Shown: positions 1 to 12,376 of the stretch, piece by piece
How the letters are laid out: the number at the start of each line of letters is the position of its first letter
Position numbering within the stretch: position 1 is the stretch's first letter
From: Chlamydomonas reinhardtii
Lineage: Eukaryota > Chlorophyta > Chlorophyceae > Chlamydomonadales > Chlamydomonadaceae
Reading direction: 5' to 3'
Length of the DNA stretch: 64,000 nucleotides
Assembly: GCF_000002595.2 (NCBI RefSeq)
Contig: NC_057013.1
Coordinates: 262,501 to 326,500 of the forward strand
Program-made: the position numbers and the translations under genes
Notes under the pieces: model-generated
The model's database searches: none
Seen by the model: only the letters and a program-made list of their open reading frames with translations
Told to the model about the DNA's origin: nothing

Positions 1-104
1 CGAAGGCCGCGAAGCACCCCTGTCCGCATCAAACTTGCATTGCGCAAACCGCGAGTGTAATGTATCAGTATGTGGTGAAGCCTGCTCGGCGCCAGCGCGC
101 AGTT

Positions 105-262
105 TGAGACCTTCCGGTGTCTGGTTGGCGGCCTATGCTGGCGAGCATAGCGTGGCACGGTGTGTGGTAAAAATTGTTGCTGTTGGGTTTGATGCCGTGG
201 TTTGTTGCCTGCTCTGCATGTGCTTGACAGCGGGACGCGGCTGGGGGGCGGTGCCTACACAA
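105..262 (+). repeat. dispersed repeat family A, copy 1
   Basis: This copy shares a block with 7750-7990 (minus), 8090-8290 (minus) and 40640-40850 (plus). The conserved landmarks are GGCGAGCATAGCGTGGCACG, GGTTTGTTGCCTG, GCTTGACAGCGGGACG and GGGCGGTGCCT, in that order. No coding capacity is visible. It is likely a short non-autonomous element (SINE- or MITE-like); the family is unknown to me. Confidence 0.7.
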
Positions 263-1425
263 ATCGACCCCCGCTCTGCCCGGGAGACGAATTAGATGCT
301 TGCGGCCTCAGACGGGAGACATGGCGTTTCTTGTCGTGACTTAGAAGGATGGATGGAACAGGGGCAGGGGCAGGTTAGCGTAGTCAAATGCGACGTCAAG
401 GCATTGCGCGCGCGGTAGTACTGCCGTGGCATGAAAGGAATACCGGTATGTTGCATGTTGTTGTGTGGCTGGCAGCATGCTCGGCTGGCGGACGCCTGGC
501 GACTCCAGCTGGAGAGGAGGCGCTGTACAGGGGCATGAGATGTGTACACACCAGCCGCCACACAATCCCCTACCAGCAGCCCTGACCTGTACGGCTGTAC
601 GCCGTGCACGGCCACGCGCCCATGTCAAGTGTCACGGCCCGGGGGGACGATCACGGTACGGCCATCACCCAGCAAAGGTGGGGCGGGAATGAGATAGGCT
701 CTTTGGGCTGGACTCGAAAGCGCAAGTTGCACAAATAGGCGCACAAATTGGATTCTGAGCTGTGGAGGTGTAACCCTGGGGGATGCGTCAGCTGCACTGC
801 AATGAGTCAGGGTCCTGCGGATGGTCCGGGAATGGGGATTTGACGCTGTTGCATTACACGGCTGTTGTTTCTGCCAAATTCACTCATGCCACCACCGCGA
901 TTCCGCGAACACCGACGATAGCCACTACTATGCACCTCATCTGCGTCCACCGATTCCCTGCTGACGCCGGCGCTGGTGTTCCACCCTAAAGCTGTCATAG
1001 CCCCCCCTCGCACTGCATTCCTGGGGTGGGCGACGAATCTTTGACTACTGGGACCTATTTCGTTGGGCACATACCCCTCCCCACACACACACAGAGGCAC
1101 AGAGGCACAAGATACAGGGCACAGAATGCTGTGTCAAGTACGGCGTGCAAATCGGCCACGGACGGGAGGAAGGTGGGAGCGCCACCGGCACCGCTACTCC
1201 TACTGCCTGCTGTTCAGTCGCCGTGTGGGCGTGACCGGGCGTGACGGCGTGCCTCCTCCCCCCCCTCCGATAACCTCCGATAGCCACAGGTAGCGACCGT
1301 AACGCCTTCAAACCAAGTATAACATGTGCGGCAAGAGGCCGCCTTTGAATGTAAGCCGAGCCCTATGTGAACCCCAATCCTGCCCGTCGCTGTCTGTCGG
1401 CCTCTCCCCCATCCCCTCCCGCCAA
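263..1425. other. intergenic, no gene seen
   Basis: Open frames here overlap on both strands and show no splice-consistent or family-like protein. Positions about 345-430 resemble 15270-15450, sharing the blocks AGCGTAGTC and ACGTCAAGGCA. The stretch nearest 1425 should contain the 3' UTR of the minus-strand phosphodiesterase gene. Confidence 0.5.
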
Positions 1426-2762
1426 TCAACCAGTCAGCTCGAACTCCCCCACCAGGCACCAGGACTGCAGACTCTTGTCCGCAACCGGCGTGTACCATAC
1501 CGCCAAGCTGTCCACCTGGGCGTTGGGGCAGTGCAGGGCAGGGCAGTGCAGTGCAGGGCAGGGCAGGGCAGGGCAGGACGTGGAGCAAGGCAGGAGCTGG
1601 AGCAGAGGGGCAGAAGGCACACACGCCGCTGCGACAGGCGCACAGGACCCTGTCGGGTGTCTGGTGCGGCCAGAGGCCGTTGCGAGGAGCCGCATCATCT
1701 CCAGGCCTGCACTCAAGCGCTGTGTCTAACCGGCATGTCGTAAAACTCACCCCCACTCACCTGGTACCCGTTCTCCACCAGCAGGGTGTCGTAGCCGGAC
1801 GACTCGCCGTACAGCCGCGCGGTCTCGTACTCCACAGCCTGAGGGCAAGGGGGGAAGGGGCGGAGGGGTTACGAGGCCTGGCGGGTCAAGACTCGGGAGG
1901 CAAGCCGGCAGCCTCGTGCGCATCCATTGGAAGGTGGGACGCCACCGTGTCACCAACTACTGCGCGGACCCCCACCACGCTTCGTAGGCTGGCTTTGAGT
2001 TCTGGGCTTTAGTTGATTCGGGCCTGGCATTGACAAAGCGCCCATCCCCACCTTGGCACGCTCCTCCTGGGGGATGTCTGAGTACAGCAGGGACAGGTGC
2101 GGCATGTAGGGGCCTGTGGTGATGCCGAACACCTCGCGGGCGGTGGCGGCAGCGGCCATGGCTCCCTCGTCCTTGGCCACGCTCAGGTACACGCACTGGT
2201 AGTAGATGGAGCCCCGAGTCACGTCCGTGAAGTTAATGCGGTACTTCTGTGGGTGTCGGGCAGGGTAGGGCACATGAAGGGTCCTTAGGAGTGTTGCGGA
2301 AGTCAGCAGACACTTCCCAGCCCGAACCTGTGGCGTGTCTGCACGCCGATGCCCCCGACCTGCATCCGCTGCACAGCCTTACAGTCCTTTGCCAGGCCCA
2401 TAGTCGCATTCGTGCTTGGTCTGGTAGCCTTGCTGCTGCGCTCATCATCACCCACCCCACCCCACACAACCCAATCCCTACCCTCTCCCACCCATCCCCG
2501 CCCCACCCCCACTCCACGACCGCCCCCTCACCTTGACCTTCTTTGCCAGCTCCGCCGCTACCGCCAGCACCTCCTGCCGTCCGCCCGGCCGCTCGATGTC
2601 GCCCAGCACAGTGGTGTGCGGCGGGAAGACGGGCGCGCCGTGCCGCGCCGCCAGGTGCGCGATCTCCGCCTTGAGCTGCTCGCCCAGCCGCCCCTTGGGC
2701 TGGGCCCACAGCGAATACTGGTCGCGTAGGGCCGGAGCGCCGCCATCCTCGGGAGTCGACAT
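1426..2762 (-). CDS. cyclic phosphodiesterase (2H phosphoesterase), paralogue 1
   Basis: Predicted 197-aa protein from four phase-0 exons: 2532-2762, 2052-2246, 1761-1838 and 1426-1515. It carries both 2H-family signature motifs: H-T-T at residues 49-51 (HxT) and H-L-S at 127-129 (HxS), about 78 residues apart. The surrounding blocks (QCVYL before the second motif, then PYMPHLSLLYSDIP) resemble plant cyclic phosphodiesterases. In plants that family hydrolyses ADP-ribose 1'',2''-cyclic phosphate to the 1''-phosphate, a late step of tRNA-splicing by-product turnover, and is about 180 aa long. No targeting peptide is obvious, so it is probably cytosolic. The start is the first in-frame ATG and gives the correct spacing to HxT. 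The third intron (1516-1760) contains a GGGCA tandem tract. A second gene of the same structure lies at 8909-10154. Substrate is inferred from the family. Confidence 0.88.
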
Positions 2763-3141
2763 GCTGCCTGCGCGGTTATGAGTGTGGGTCTGTGCACTTC
2801 AGGCAGGCAGGCAATAGCACACGGGGCGGTGCCTAGGGCTGCTGCACAGCCGAAGGCCAGCGAGTCGGCAAGGTGGGCGGTACTATGCAGTCATGCCGAC
2901 TCGCAGCATGCTCACCCGACGCGCACACACGCAAGGGATGTGCTAGCGAGGTGCCCTGGTGTCCCCGCAGACGGTGCTGGTCAGACCGCGCGCCTGCCTT
3001 AGCAGCTCCGTCTGCTACGGATGTCACAAGAGCCTGAGGTCTCCGGAAACTGTCCCCAAGGTCAAAGGCAGCAGATCACATCACGGATCAGGCACGTATG
3101 CATGGTGCTTCGTACGGGGACGTCCCATGGCGGGCAGGTGC

Positions 3142-3257
<116 letters not shown>

Positions 3258-4214
3258 CTCCTGCGCCGGGCCCAACTGCTGGGCCCGGCTGGATGTTCTG
3301 CACGTATCTCCGGACCATGCTGCCACCTGCTTGCTTGCAGCTCCCACATAGATGTGTGAGGCTTACGATCTTAGACATGCGCGGTCTATGCCTGACTCAC
3401 AGGCTAAGCCCTCGCTGGGAGGAGCTGCTACTGCTGCCGGCGCTGAACGCGTACAGGCCGCACCCAAGCAGCGCGAGCCCGCACAGCAGCAGCACGCAGG
3501 CGCTAGAACGCGCTGGAGACGGCATTGTGCGAGGAGCCGGAGGTGGGGAAGACGGGGGTGGCGCCGAGGGAGGCGATTGGGATGGGACGAGTTCTTCAGG
3601 TGGCGGGGTGGGGCGTCGGACACGCATACTACGGGAGGTGGTGGTGACGGAGGTGGTGGCAGCTGCAGGGCGATGAGCGCATGGCACGGGCGAGGACCGG
3701 ACTCATGAGAACGGACCTATTGCCAAGCTCCAAAGGCCCAACCTGCTGGGACGACGCGCACCCCAGATGGCCCTGGCAAAACGCTTACCTGCCGACTGCT
3801 CGCGCACGCACTAAACCCTGAAGAACCGGGCTTGCACTTGGCGCTAAACAGCGAGCTGGAGATAAGTGCGCCAGCGGAACACGAGCGAAGGTTCACCAAG
3901 AATGTGCCGCGAAAAAGTACCCAACCAGAGAGGTATCTGCTCCAAGACACTTGAGATAATGAAATGTGTGAAAATAACAAGGCAAATTATCATGTGCACA
4001 TGATGAGTACGCGCGCGTGCGCCTTGCCACTGCCCCTGGCCCGCTGCATGGGCTGCATCCGTTAAGGGTTCCTTGGCATCCGTTCCAGAGGGATGCAGAC
4101 CAGGCTCGCGGAACAAATCCAGCGACAGGGGCCTGGGCACACATCCTGAGCCGCGAGCTATCCCTCGGCGGTCCGGCTGCCATAGGTTATAGCTGCCGTG
4201 GGGGCAGGGTCGCA

Positions 4215-4320
4215 ATCCCGGCCGGGCGACATCCGCATCCTGGCGGGGCGACATCCACATCCTGCCGGGGCGACATCCACATCCTGGCCGGGTGGCAGCC
4301 ACATCCTGGCCGGGCGGCGT
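4215..4320. repeat. 22-bp minisatellite, about 5 units
   Basis: The block GGGCGACATCC(A/G)CATCCTG recurs every 22 bp, with units starting near 4224, 4246, 4268, 4290 and 4312. The last two units are diverged. Its core is shared with the 32-bp array at 6790-6950. Confidence 0.85.
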
Positions 4321-6789
4321 ACTTGAATCCTTCAATCCCACAACGTCTGGTCGATTGCAGTAGTTAACACCCGCATACTGTCAAAGTACTGCTGATTTAT
4401 TGAACCATTCTTGTGCCCACAACCTGCCCGCACCGCCCAACCGATCCCCGATAAGAACTGTCACTCGTTGTTGTCTCATGACATCATACGTGGAACCCAT
4501 CACGGGATCATTGGATCACGCACGCACGGGTGGCCCGGCGGGTGTAGACTCGTTTTGGGGGGCGTGGGGTTCTGTGGGGTTAGGACCATGTGGCGTCGTG
4601 CATGCCAAACTGACCCGGCTACGGACACAGAGCCGCCCATTCGTATTAAGTTCATCGCCCAAGCTATGGACCTAGACAGGGCTGGGGCTGCAAAGGCCTG
4701 AAGGCTGAAGCCATTTGGAGGACCTACTTCTGCTGGGACAAATGGCCAGAAATGGCTTGCATGCGTATTGAAACAGACTATACATAGCATGCAGTTTGCG
4801 CGATCGTTCCCGGGCGACGGGGTTGGGCTAGGGCAGGGCCAGGAGCCAATGGCTCCTTCACGCGAAAACACCTCCACACCGCCAGGGTGACACAAAAAGC
4901 TTTATAGGAACGGCTAATGTATCCGTTTAGCTGAAGGCTTGTAACTATGTTGGAGTCCAGCCAGTACATGGTGAAACGGGCCTGAACGGGCTCAACCGGG
5001 ACTTACGGGACTATCTAGGCTTCGGACTCGGCTTCGTGGTTGTAGAAGATGATCAAGTGATCGAAAGACGGAGTGGTGGCCACGCAAACGGTCCGCATGA
5101 ACCATTCGCCCGCCACGCACGATCCGCAGGTCAAGTCCGCAGAACCCCGGGCTAATCGCCCGTGGGCTTTGTACGCGGGTGGTCTTGCGCCACGATGCCG
5201 GAGTTGGGTGCCGGAGTCACATCAAGGTCGCAAGATCGAAACCCATCAGGAACGGTTCGGCTCCGTTACCTGTGTAGGCACTGAACATACTTGTGCCGAA
5301 CATCCCCGAACGAGCGCCATCTCGGCCTTCCTAGGTCGCTGCTCTACGGGTGAGGACGCTGGTGCGGCGGGTTCTGATGGTTTCCCCGCGAGAGCTATCC
5401 TGCTTTATAGAAGCCGGTCTGCGAGCCAGTTGGCGCTGATGCGCCGGGGCAGGAGGAGGCCCCTGATTAGGGAATGCGCGTCACCCAGCGCCGATCTGCG
5501 AGCCCGTGTTTCGAGGCGTTACCGTGGCCCAGTATGGCCGATGGTTGCAGACAACCCCCCTCCCCCACATACCTAATCGCGGCCGGGCCCAATCGCCAGC
5601 AATTCTGACTTGAAACTATTCCTGTGACTCAAGTAAACATTAGAATTGCTTGGCCTGACCAAATGGACGAGGCCGACTGGCGTCAAGTGGGGGTCGGCAT
5701 CCTATGGGGAGCGACGCGACCGGAACTCGACCCAGACCAAACCGCGAATGCAGTGACTTAAAGTACAATATGTTAAGGTATAAATGCTGGCAGCAGCCCG
5801 AGTCTGTGCGTTTGTGGCCAAGTTGATAAAAGTTAAGAAAGAGCCAAAGAAAACACACGAGGAGTAGGTAGATGTCTTCTATAGTGTAATAAACACTTGT
5901 CTTGCATGGCGAACCCAGGAACGGAGACGACGGGGAAGCGTGTGCGAGGGCGCAGGGTCCCTGGGTCAGCGGCAGCTTTGGCGGGAATCGGCTGGATCCA
6001 ACACCTCCCGACCGCCCCCCGCAAACCGTATGGCCCGGACACGCCGAATGTATGGTAGACTTTAGCAGTGATAACCAACGTATGTGTGCGTATGCGCGCG
6101 TGAAAGGAATAGGACTTCTGACGTCTGGCGGTGTGCCGCCTGTGGGCTATGGGCCGCGTAACGAAGCAGAAAGCTAGGCTGCGGCAGCATGCCAAGCGAG
6201 TCAGGCCAAACAGCTACAGAAGGGTTTGTCAGCTGGCCCAGGCGAGGCGCGAGGGGCGCGCGGAAGCAGCTGTCGCTGCCGCGGCCGCAGCAGCTGTGGC
6301 GGCATCAGCGGACTTGCTGGAGCCTGCTGGCTGCCCACCGCGCTGCATGCTCTGGCTGCTAGTGTTGCTAATGAATTAAGGGCTAGTCGGGGTGTGTTAT
6401 TAGCGAGTGTGCACTTGGGAATCTGTGAACCTCCGGGATGATGGGCGCGAGACTTCGACCTAACGAGTGCCGAGGAGTTGAAAGATGTGTTTGTTCATCG
6501 AAAAATGCTACGCAGCTCACAGCGGGAGGAATTTCGAGTGTTTCAGTGACGGATTGAGGCAACATGCAGACTCGGGCTGTGCGCAACGGGCTTATAGCTT
6601 AAACGTATAACATTGCACTAAATGTACTCGTTGCAAGTTTCAGAACTTAGAAAGGTGCAGCGACGCGATTGATCGGTCCTGCCCATGGACCTCTGCGGAC
6701 TTGACCGCAGGTGTGCAGTGACCCCCACGAGTGGCATCCCTAATGCGTCTGGGTGCCATCTTAAGTGCGTGCGGGCGCAATCCTTAGTC

Positions 6790-6950
6790 CATCCGGGCGA
6801 CATCCTACTGCCGTCCCTGCCCCCCGGGGCGACATCCTACTGCCGCCCCTGCCCCCCGGGGCGACATCCTACTGCCGTCCCTGCCCCCTGGGGCGATATC
6901 CTACTGCCCCCCCTGCCCCCTGGGGCGACATCCTACTGCCCCCCCTGCAC
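6790..6950. repeat. 32-bp minisatellite, 5 units
   Basis: The block GGGCGACATCCTACTGCC recurs at exactly 32-bp spacing (6795, 6827, 6859, 6891, 6923), separated by C-rich spacers. One unit has GATATCC in place of GACATCC. The array runs directly into repeat B. Confidence 0.93.
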
Positions 6951-7045
6951 CCAGGCGAGCCCAAATTAGTAGCTCCGGATCACATCGCGTGCCCAGCTGC
7001 TGGGCGGTAGCGACATACTCTGCATCCCTCCGTCCGTTCCTCCCG
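6945..7045 (+). repeat. dispersed repeat B, copy 1
   Basis: About 90 bp is nearly identical to 19120-19225 in the same orientation, including ATCACATCGCGTGCCCAGCT followed by GCTGGGCGGTA. It has no coding potential. It contains the small palindrome CCCAGCTGCTGGG. Confidence 0.8.
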
Positions 7046-7749
7046 CCTGCTCCCGCTGCCGTGCCCTACGCCGCGACATGCAATTCGTGGACTTCTCGTG
7101 GACTTCTCGTGGACGATTAGTTACATGTAAGCATTACAGATTGGGTACTTCTAGCTTAGCTTATCGTGCCCAGGTAAACACCGGCGCGCGTGGATGCCGC
7201 GAGGCGCAAACACACGGTGCGCCTGAAGCCGCCCAGGACAGGCTGCTGCCTCCCCCTGCTCGCGCCCTACTATACTTCCAGCATCTAAGCGGATCCAGTG
7301 GTGCACCCAGCGGAACCGGACTACCGTCTACCGGAGTACTTCCAGACGCGCTCCTTCAGCAAGGCCCGAATGCACCCCTGCCCGAATGGGCGTAGGTTGC
7401 TGGCAAAATTTGGATATAAGGGTAGTGGGAAAAAGAGGGGGAAGGGGAAAGGGTACGCGCGCGCGGAGCGCAGGGGGAAAACACAATTACCTTCTAACAT
7501 ACGTGGGCTCAACGCACTCGTCAGCTGCGTTTCCCGCGGCAGAGCTTCTAGTCGTCAGCTCACACCGAGGCACAACGCGCACGCGTTCCTGCGCAAGCCC
7601 TGACTTGGGCCATAGTATGCCGTTTACATCAAGCTGTAAGCTGGGACGACGCTGGGCCAAGGGCGTAACAGGGCGTAACACCCGTAACTGCGTCGCTGCT
7701 GTCGGATGGCTGGCGCCTTGCAAGCACCGTATAGTAGTAGCATTATTGT

Positions 7750-7990
7750 AGACAAGAAAGGTGACTCTCCCTTGCAAGGGAAAAGTGGGCTGCGCCCACG
7801 CCACGTTTGTGCAATGTCTGAGGTCGAAGGTTTGAAATCCCGGACATAGCCGAGGTCGAGCTTGCACAGCCACCGCCCGCCATGTGCCCAGCCGCGTCCC
7901 GCTGTCAAGCACAAGCAGAGCAGGCAACAAACCATACAGCACCACACATGCACCGTGCCACGCTATGCTCGCCAGCTAACACCGCAAACC
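7750..7990 (-). repeat. dispersed repeat family A, copy 2
   Basis: Reverse-complement copy of the family defined at 105-262 and the longest in the window. Its distal end carries the inverted pair CCCTTGCAAGGG near 7770. Confidence 0.8.
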
Positions 7991-8089
7991 AGACACCTGA
8001 CACCATGCCGCATTTGCCGCGTGCTAACTTGCACAGGAAACGGCAACAAACAAAAGCCACTTCGCAAGTAACGCCGTCTTGCTCACGCT

Positions 8090-8290
8090 ATGTACAGACA
8101 AGATATGTGGTTCCCCTCGCATGGCAAAAGTGGGCTGAGCCCACGCCACGTCTCTAGTCTGAGGCCGCAGGCGTCTGCCTCATCTCCCGGACATAGCCGG
8201 GTCGGTTCGTACAGGCACGGCCCGCCATGCGTCCAGCCACGTCCCGCTGTCAAGCACAGCCAGCAATCAACCAAACAGCAGGACATCCTC
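8090..8290 (-). repeat. dispersed repeat family A, copy 3
   Basis: A second minus-strand copy about 100 bp beyond copy 2, diverged from it. It shares the GCTTGACAGCGGGACG landmark and the GTGGGCT-rich distal end. Confidence 0.8.
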
Positions 8291-8908
8291 TAGCCACAAC
8301 ATTCCTCACTGCTGCGGCCTACCACATACTGTGTGGTGCTATTTTCGCCAGCAAAGACCCGAACTAGACACCGGCCGGCCTCAACCTGCGCGCCGGCGCC
8401 GCTTCTTGGGCGGCGCCGCGCTCACCTACCTCCTCCACGTGGCGTTGCTCGCCCCCTCCGCTACGTACACCCACGCCGCAACTGCTGGGCCCAGGGCCGC
8501 TGCCGCCAGGCCCTGTGCTGCTGCTGCTCCTGCTGCTGCCGCCGCTGCTGCTGCTGCTGCTGCTGGTGGTGGGGCCAGGCCCTCCACCACCACCATCGCC
8601 GCCGCCCCCACCGCGGCGCAGGGCCGCAGGCCGCGCTCTACCAAGCAGCATCTCCATCATCGCGCATGTTCGTGGCAGAGTTGGCGTCGCGTGTACCCGA
8701 AACACCAGCCCACAAACTGCAGCCGCAGCCATCCTGCTCCTACCTCCACAATCAACTGCGGCGGTCCCACACCCCTTGCATGAATTAGTTTACCCCATCC
8801 AAACCCAGTGCATGCTACCTCCTTACCTTCGTGGCCCCATCCTGTGACTCTGCACCAGCGCCATGCATGATCAGTGCTCAGCGCTCAATGTTCAGTTGTC
8901 CAGCGCGC

Positions 8909-10154
8909 TCAGTCCGCCAGCGGGAACTCCGCCAGCTGGCACCACCCCGCCAGCGACTTGTCCTCCTCGGGCACGTACCACACAGCTAGGCTGTCCACCT
9001 GCGGCACAGGTGTCAGGAGGGGGCACGTCAATCCCAATCCAACATCAACCAATGCCCGAGAGGAGCGAGTAAATATGCCGACACTTGACAGGGTCAGGGC
9101 AGCCCAGGCCCAACCGCCTGCCTAGCCAGCGCTTGCCCGCGCTCGCCAAGTCGCGCCAAAGAGCAGTGGCGCTGCCTTGCTACGCCCTGTCCCTCACAGA
9201 CCAGGTGGCACCCACACCCGCCCCCCTTCCCCCGGCCACTCACATCGAAGCCGGTCTCCAGCAGCCGGGTGGCGGGGTTGTCGTAGAGCCGCTCCTTCTC
9301 GTGCTCCACAATCTGCAGGGGCACATGAGCAAGCACAAGACGTGGCCAGGAGTGGCTTGCTGGCTGGGTACGACACGTGTGGTAGCGGCGGCGCAAACCG
9401 GTGCGAGGGTCGTCTGTTGTTATACTACGGTACGGCATGCTCTTGCTGCGGTGAGCCGGTGACAATTGACAGCCGCGCAACTCTGCTGGTGCCCATGAAT
9501 CCAAGTACCGTAAACGGCGCATCTTGAAACGCACCACTCACGCAAGCCTGCACGCTGCGCCCACCTTGGCACGCTCCTCCTGGGGGATGTCTGAATACAG
9601 CAGGGACAGGTGCGGCATGTAGGGGCCTGTGGTGATGCCGAATGCCTTCCGCGCCGCCGCACCCGCCGCCAGCACTCCCTCCGTCTTGTCCACCAACAGG
9701 TACACGCACTGGTAGTAGATGGAGCCGCAAGCGACTTCCGTGAAGTTAATGCGGTACTTCTGCGCCAGGTGGAAGTTCATAAGGTTCTGAGCGCATAGGT
9801 GCATTCCGGTCCGAAGTCGCACACTACCGTATTGCAGGACAGGCCCCCTGCCGTGAATCCGTGCTCAAAACCCGACTTGAGCGCTGCACGCCGTCACAGC
9901 AGCCCGATGCACCAGCATAACTTGTACTGCATCAGTCACTAACCTCATCCACCTACCTTGACGTGCTTGCACATCTCGGCCGCGACGGCCAGCACCTCCT
10001 CTCGTGGCCGCTCGATGGCTGCCAGCACGGTGGTGTGCGGCGCAAAGGTGGGCGCGTGGCACTTCATGCCCAAATGCACGATCTCCGCCTGGAGCTGCCC
10101 CTGCAGCTGGCCCTTGGGCACCGCAAAGATGGCGTACTGCTCCTTGAACGCCAT
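8909..10154 (-). CDS. cyclic phosphodiesterase (2H phosphoesterase), paralogue 2
   Basis: Predicted 183-aa protein from four phase-0 exons: 9957-10154, 9565-9759, 9244-9312 and 8909-8998. The HxT motif is H-T-T at residues 40-42 and HxS is H-L-S at 116-118. All intron positions and phases match the paralogue at 1426-2762. Exon 2 has the same length (65 codons) and keeps GITTGPYMPHLSLLYSDIPQ unchanged. Exon 1 is 11 codons shorter and exon 3 is three codons shorter. This is a tandem duplication in direct orientation with both active-site motifs retained, so both copies are likely enzymes. Predicted role: cleavage of cyclic nucleotide or ADP-ribose phosphates, in the cytosol. It is divergent from the plus-strand gene starting at 10715. 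Confidence 0.87.
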
Positions 10155-10714
10155 CGCTGGGGTAGGTACCAGGGTAGATAGGCCCCGCTGGGGGAACGTG
10201 GTCGGGCGGCGACACCTGCACGGTCTTTTTTGGTTTGAAATCGCCTTCCTCTGCCTCCTTTAGTTGAAGGGGCCCCTAAAAACAGCAGGGGCTAAAGAAA
10301 GAGCAGCGGAGGTCTCGGCAATCGACAACTAAAACGCAACACCTCCGTAATTTTAGTGTGTGGCAACGTGGTGCAATACGAAACCGCGAGACATGTTGAC
10401 GGAGCGCTGCCTGAATAGTTTTTGTCCACGCCTGTTTATCATCGCACCAACCGATGCAGGCACCCTCCTTCCCGCGAAAGACTTGCAGCCTTTCGTACTC
10501 AGACACATAGCTCAACCTGCATATTACTAGACGCGACAGAACTGCAGACCCAGGCGGGACCACTGGTTGCGGGCACCACTCGCTCTCGCGTCGCTTTTTC
10601 CTTCACGTTTCAGTGCTCCTAGAAGGTGCCCAGCCTTCTTTACAAGGGCAGATTACTTGCCGTAAGCAACGCAGCGGCTGCGTGGCGTTGTAGCGCGGAA
10701 GTGAAGGGAAGAAG
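10155..10714. promoter_or_regulatory. divergent intergenic (candidate bidirectional promoter)
   Basis: Starts of a minus-strand and a plus-strand gene face away from each other across 560 bp, which must hold both promoters. No TATA box or named element is clear. Confidence 0.45.
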
Positions 10715-11701
10715 ATGGCCATGGCCTCGCTCAGCACCGCCGCAAGTCCAGCGCGGAGGGCCAGTATGGACTGCCGGCGCTCCATGGACCTCACAGCACC
10801 CGTTTTGGCGCGGCGCTGCGCTGCCCAGCGGACTTCACGGCTTGTACCTCTGAACGCCGCGGCCGAGGGCACAACGTCGTCCAGCCAGCAAGCGTTTGAG
10901 AGCGTGGACCAAGTGGCTACCCAGCAGCCGTCTAAAGCGCAGGGTGGAGCCTGCCCCTTCGACACGGTGCGCGCCGGAGTGGATGCTCCGGGAATGGGGG
11001 CTTGCGCACAGGGCTTGCGCCGATACAAGGCATTTTCTTAGTGAAAGAGGAGTAGCTGCCGTAGGTTCTTACACACGGGACATAGGCAATGGCGCTGCTG
11101 TCCCCTAAGGCGACCCACGTCCTCCACGGCGTAGTACTGGTGTTTCCCCCTCGCGCGCCTCCTGCCGCGACGGTATAACGAACATCAGTCCACCATCACA
11201 GACATGAAATGAATGCCCTGGTAGCTGCGTCCGCCTCCAGCACGGCTGAGCACACGCGTACAACCTGTTCATGCTGCAGAACTACTGGCACTACTCGCGG
11301 TCTTGGCCCTGGTGGCAGCAGCGCGCGTTCCTGGTGCCCGCCGGCATTGCCTTTATCGTGGCCGCTAACATGATGGAGGAGCCCGGCATCAAGACCACGT
11401 TGATGGTGGGCTTGGGTTGGTGGCGGGGAAGGGAAGAGTGGCAAGGGACGGTGTGTGTGGGCTTGGCTTACGCTGGCCGTGATTTGGAAGGCAGACTTGC
11501 TCCGCTTGATCACGGCTGTGGACTTCATTGCATATGCAGTTATGCTTAAACTAATCTTGGTCCGACTCTGGCGTGCAGGCAAGTATCCCAGTGGCGCTGC
11601 TGTGGTACCTGGGCCTGGTGCTGGTGCCCCGGCAGTTCAGCACCTACTGCAGCACCTGGGCCAAGGAGCACCCGGAGCAGGCACCGGAGAGCCGGAAGTA
11701 G
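10715..11701 (+). CDS. predicted plastid-targeted small membrane protein, unknown function
   Basis: Three exons give about 168 aa: 10715-10943, 11251-11405 and 11579-11701. The phases fit (1, then 0). The first junction is the least certain, because its donor is weak and an alternative acceptor at 11280 exists. The N-terminus (MAMASLSTAASPARRAS, then Arg/Ser/Ala-rich) looks like a chloroplast transit peptide. The mature part has two hydrophobic helices: one around FLVPAGIAFIVAANMM in exon 2, the other IPVALLWYLGLVLVP in exon 3. An aromatic stretch (NYWHYSRSWPWW) precedes the first helix and a charged tail ends in ESRK. I do not recognise the family. Thylakoid or envelope location is inferred from the transit peptide and helices. 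Confidence 0.7.
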
Positions 11702-12376
11702 TGATAGCGGCGGTGCAGCAACAGGAACAACTTGTTGGTCAGTGAGTGGGCGTCGCAGCAACTGGCGCACTTGTATCTTAAGGCCCTGTGAGCGGCTTTC
11801 ATGAGAGGCAAGGGTGCACGAGTGAATTTGTTTTGAATGTGTGGTTGTTTATTCTTCGTCGATCAGTGGTTCAACATCACAGGCAATGGCCGCCGCTGGA
11901 AACGTTTTGGAGAGAAATGCGGCAGATGTGTGGCCGCGTGTGGTAGTTGTGGAGGAGCGTGTGAGAGTTTCGAGAATTTGATTGGCTTCTGAGCATACAC
12001 TGAACTAAGCCCAACAGCGGCGTTGTAGGCGCACTGGTCCCTTTAGATGGCACTGTGGCGGGAAGTGGCGTTGTGGATTGCGGAGTGCTAGAGTGCCGCA
12101 CGAGTGGCACAATCGACCCGGTCCAGGGGGAGTCCGACTGCATCCGAAGACTCTGACTTGTAAACTGGTGAACGTTGCACATAACATACAATACCCCGCA
12201 TCTGGATTCACTCTGAAGCTTAGCTGCTGAAACGAATTATGAGAAATGGAGTCAGCAAAACAACTCCGACCGCCGCTCCGTTAACCTGAAGCTGTAGCTA
12301 AAAGCAGTGTAGCTCACATATAGCCAACGCGCAAGGCGCTGGCAAGGCAAGGTCTCGCAGTAGGCGAACGTTCAGA
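11702..12376. other. intergenic, no gene seen
   Basis: Contains the 3' UTR of the upstream plus-strand gene and the 5' region of the next one. No repeats or RNA genes are apparent. Confidence 0.5.

Noticed and set aside
5073-5576. 167-codon plus-strand frame
   Set aside because: No family resemblance, unbiased composition and no splice context; kept only as a note within the intergenic region.
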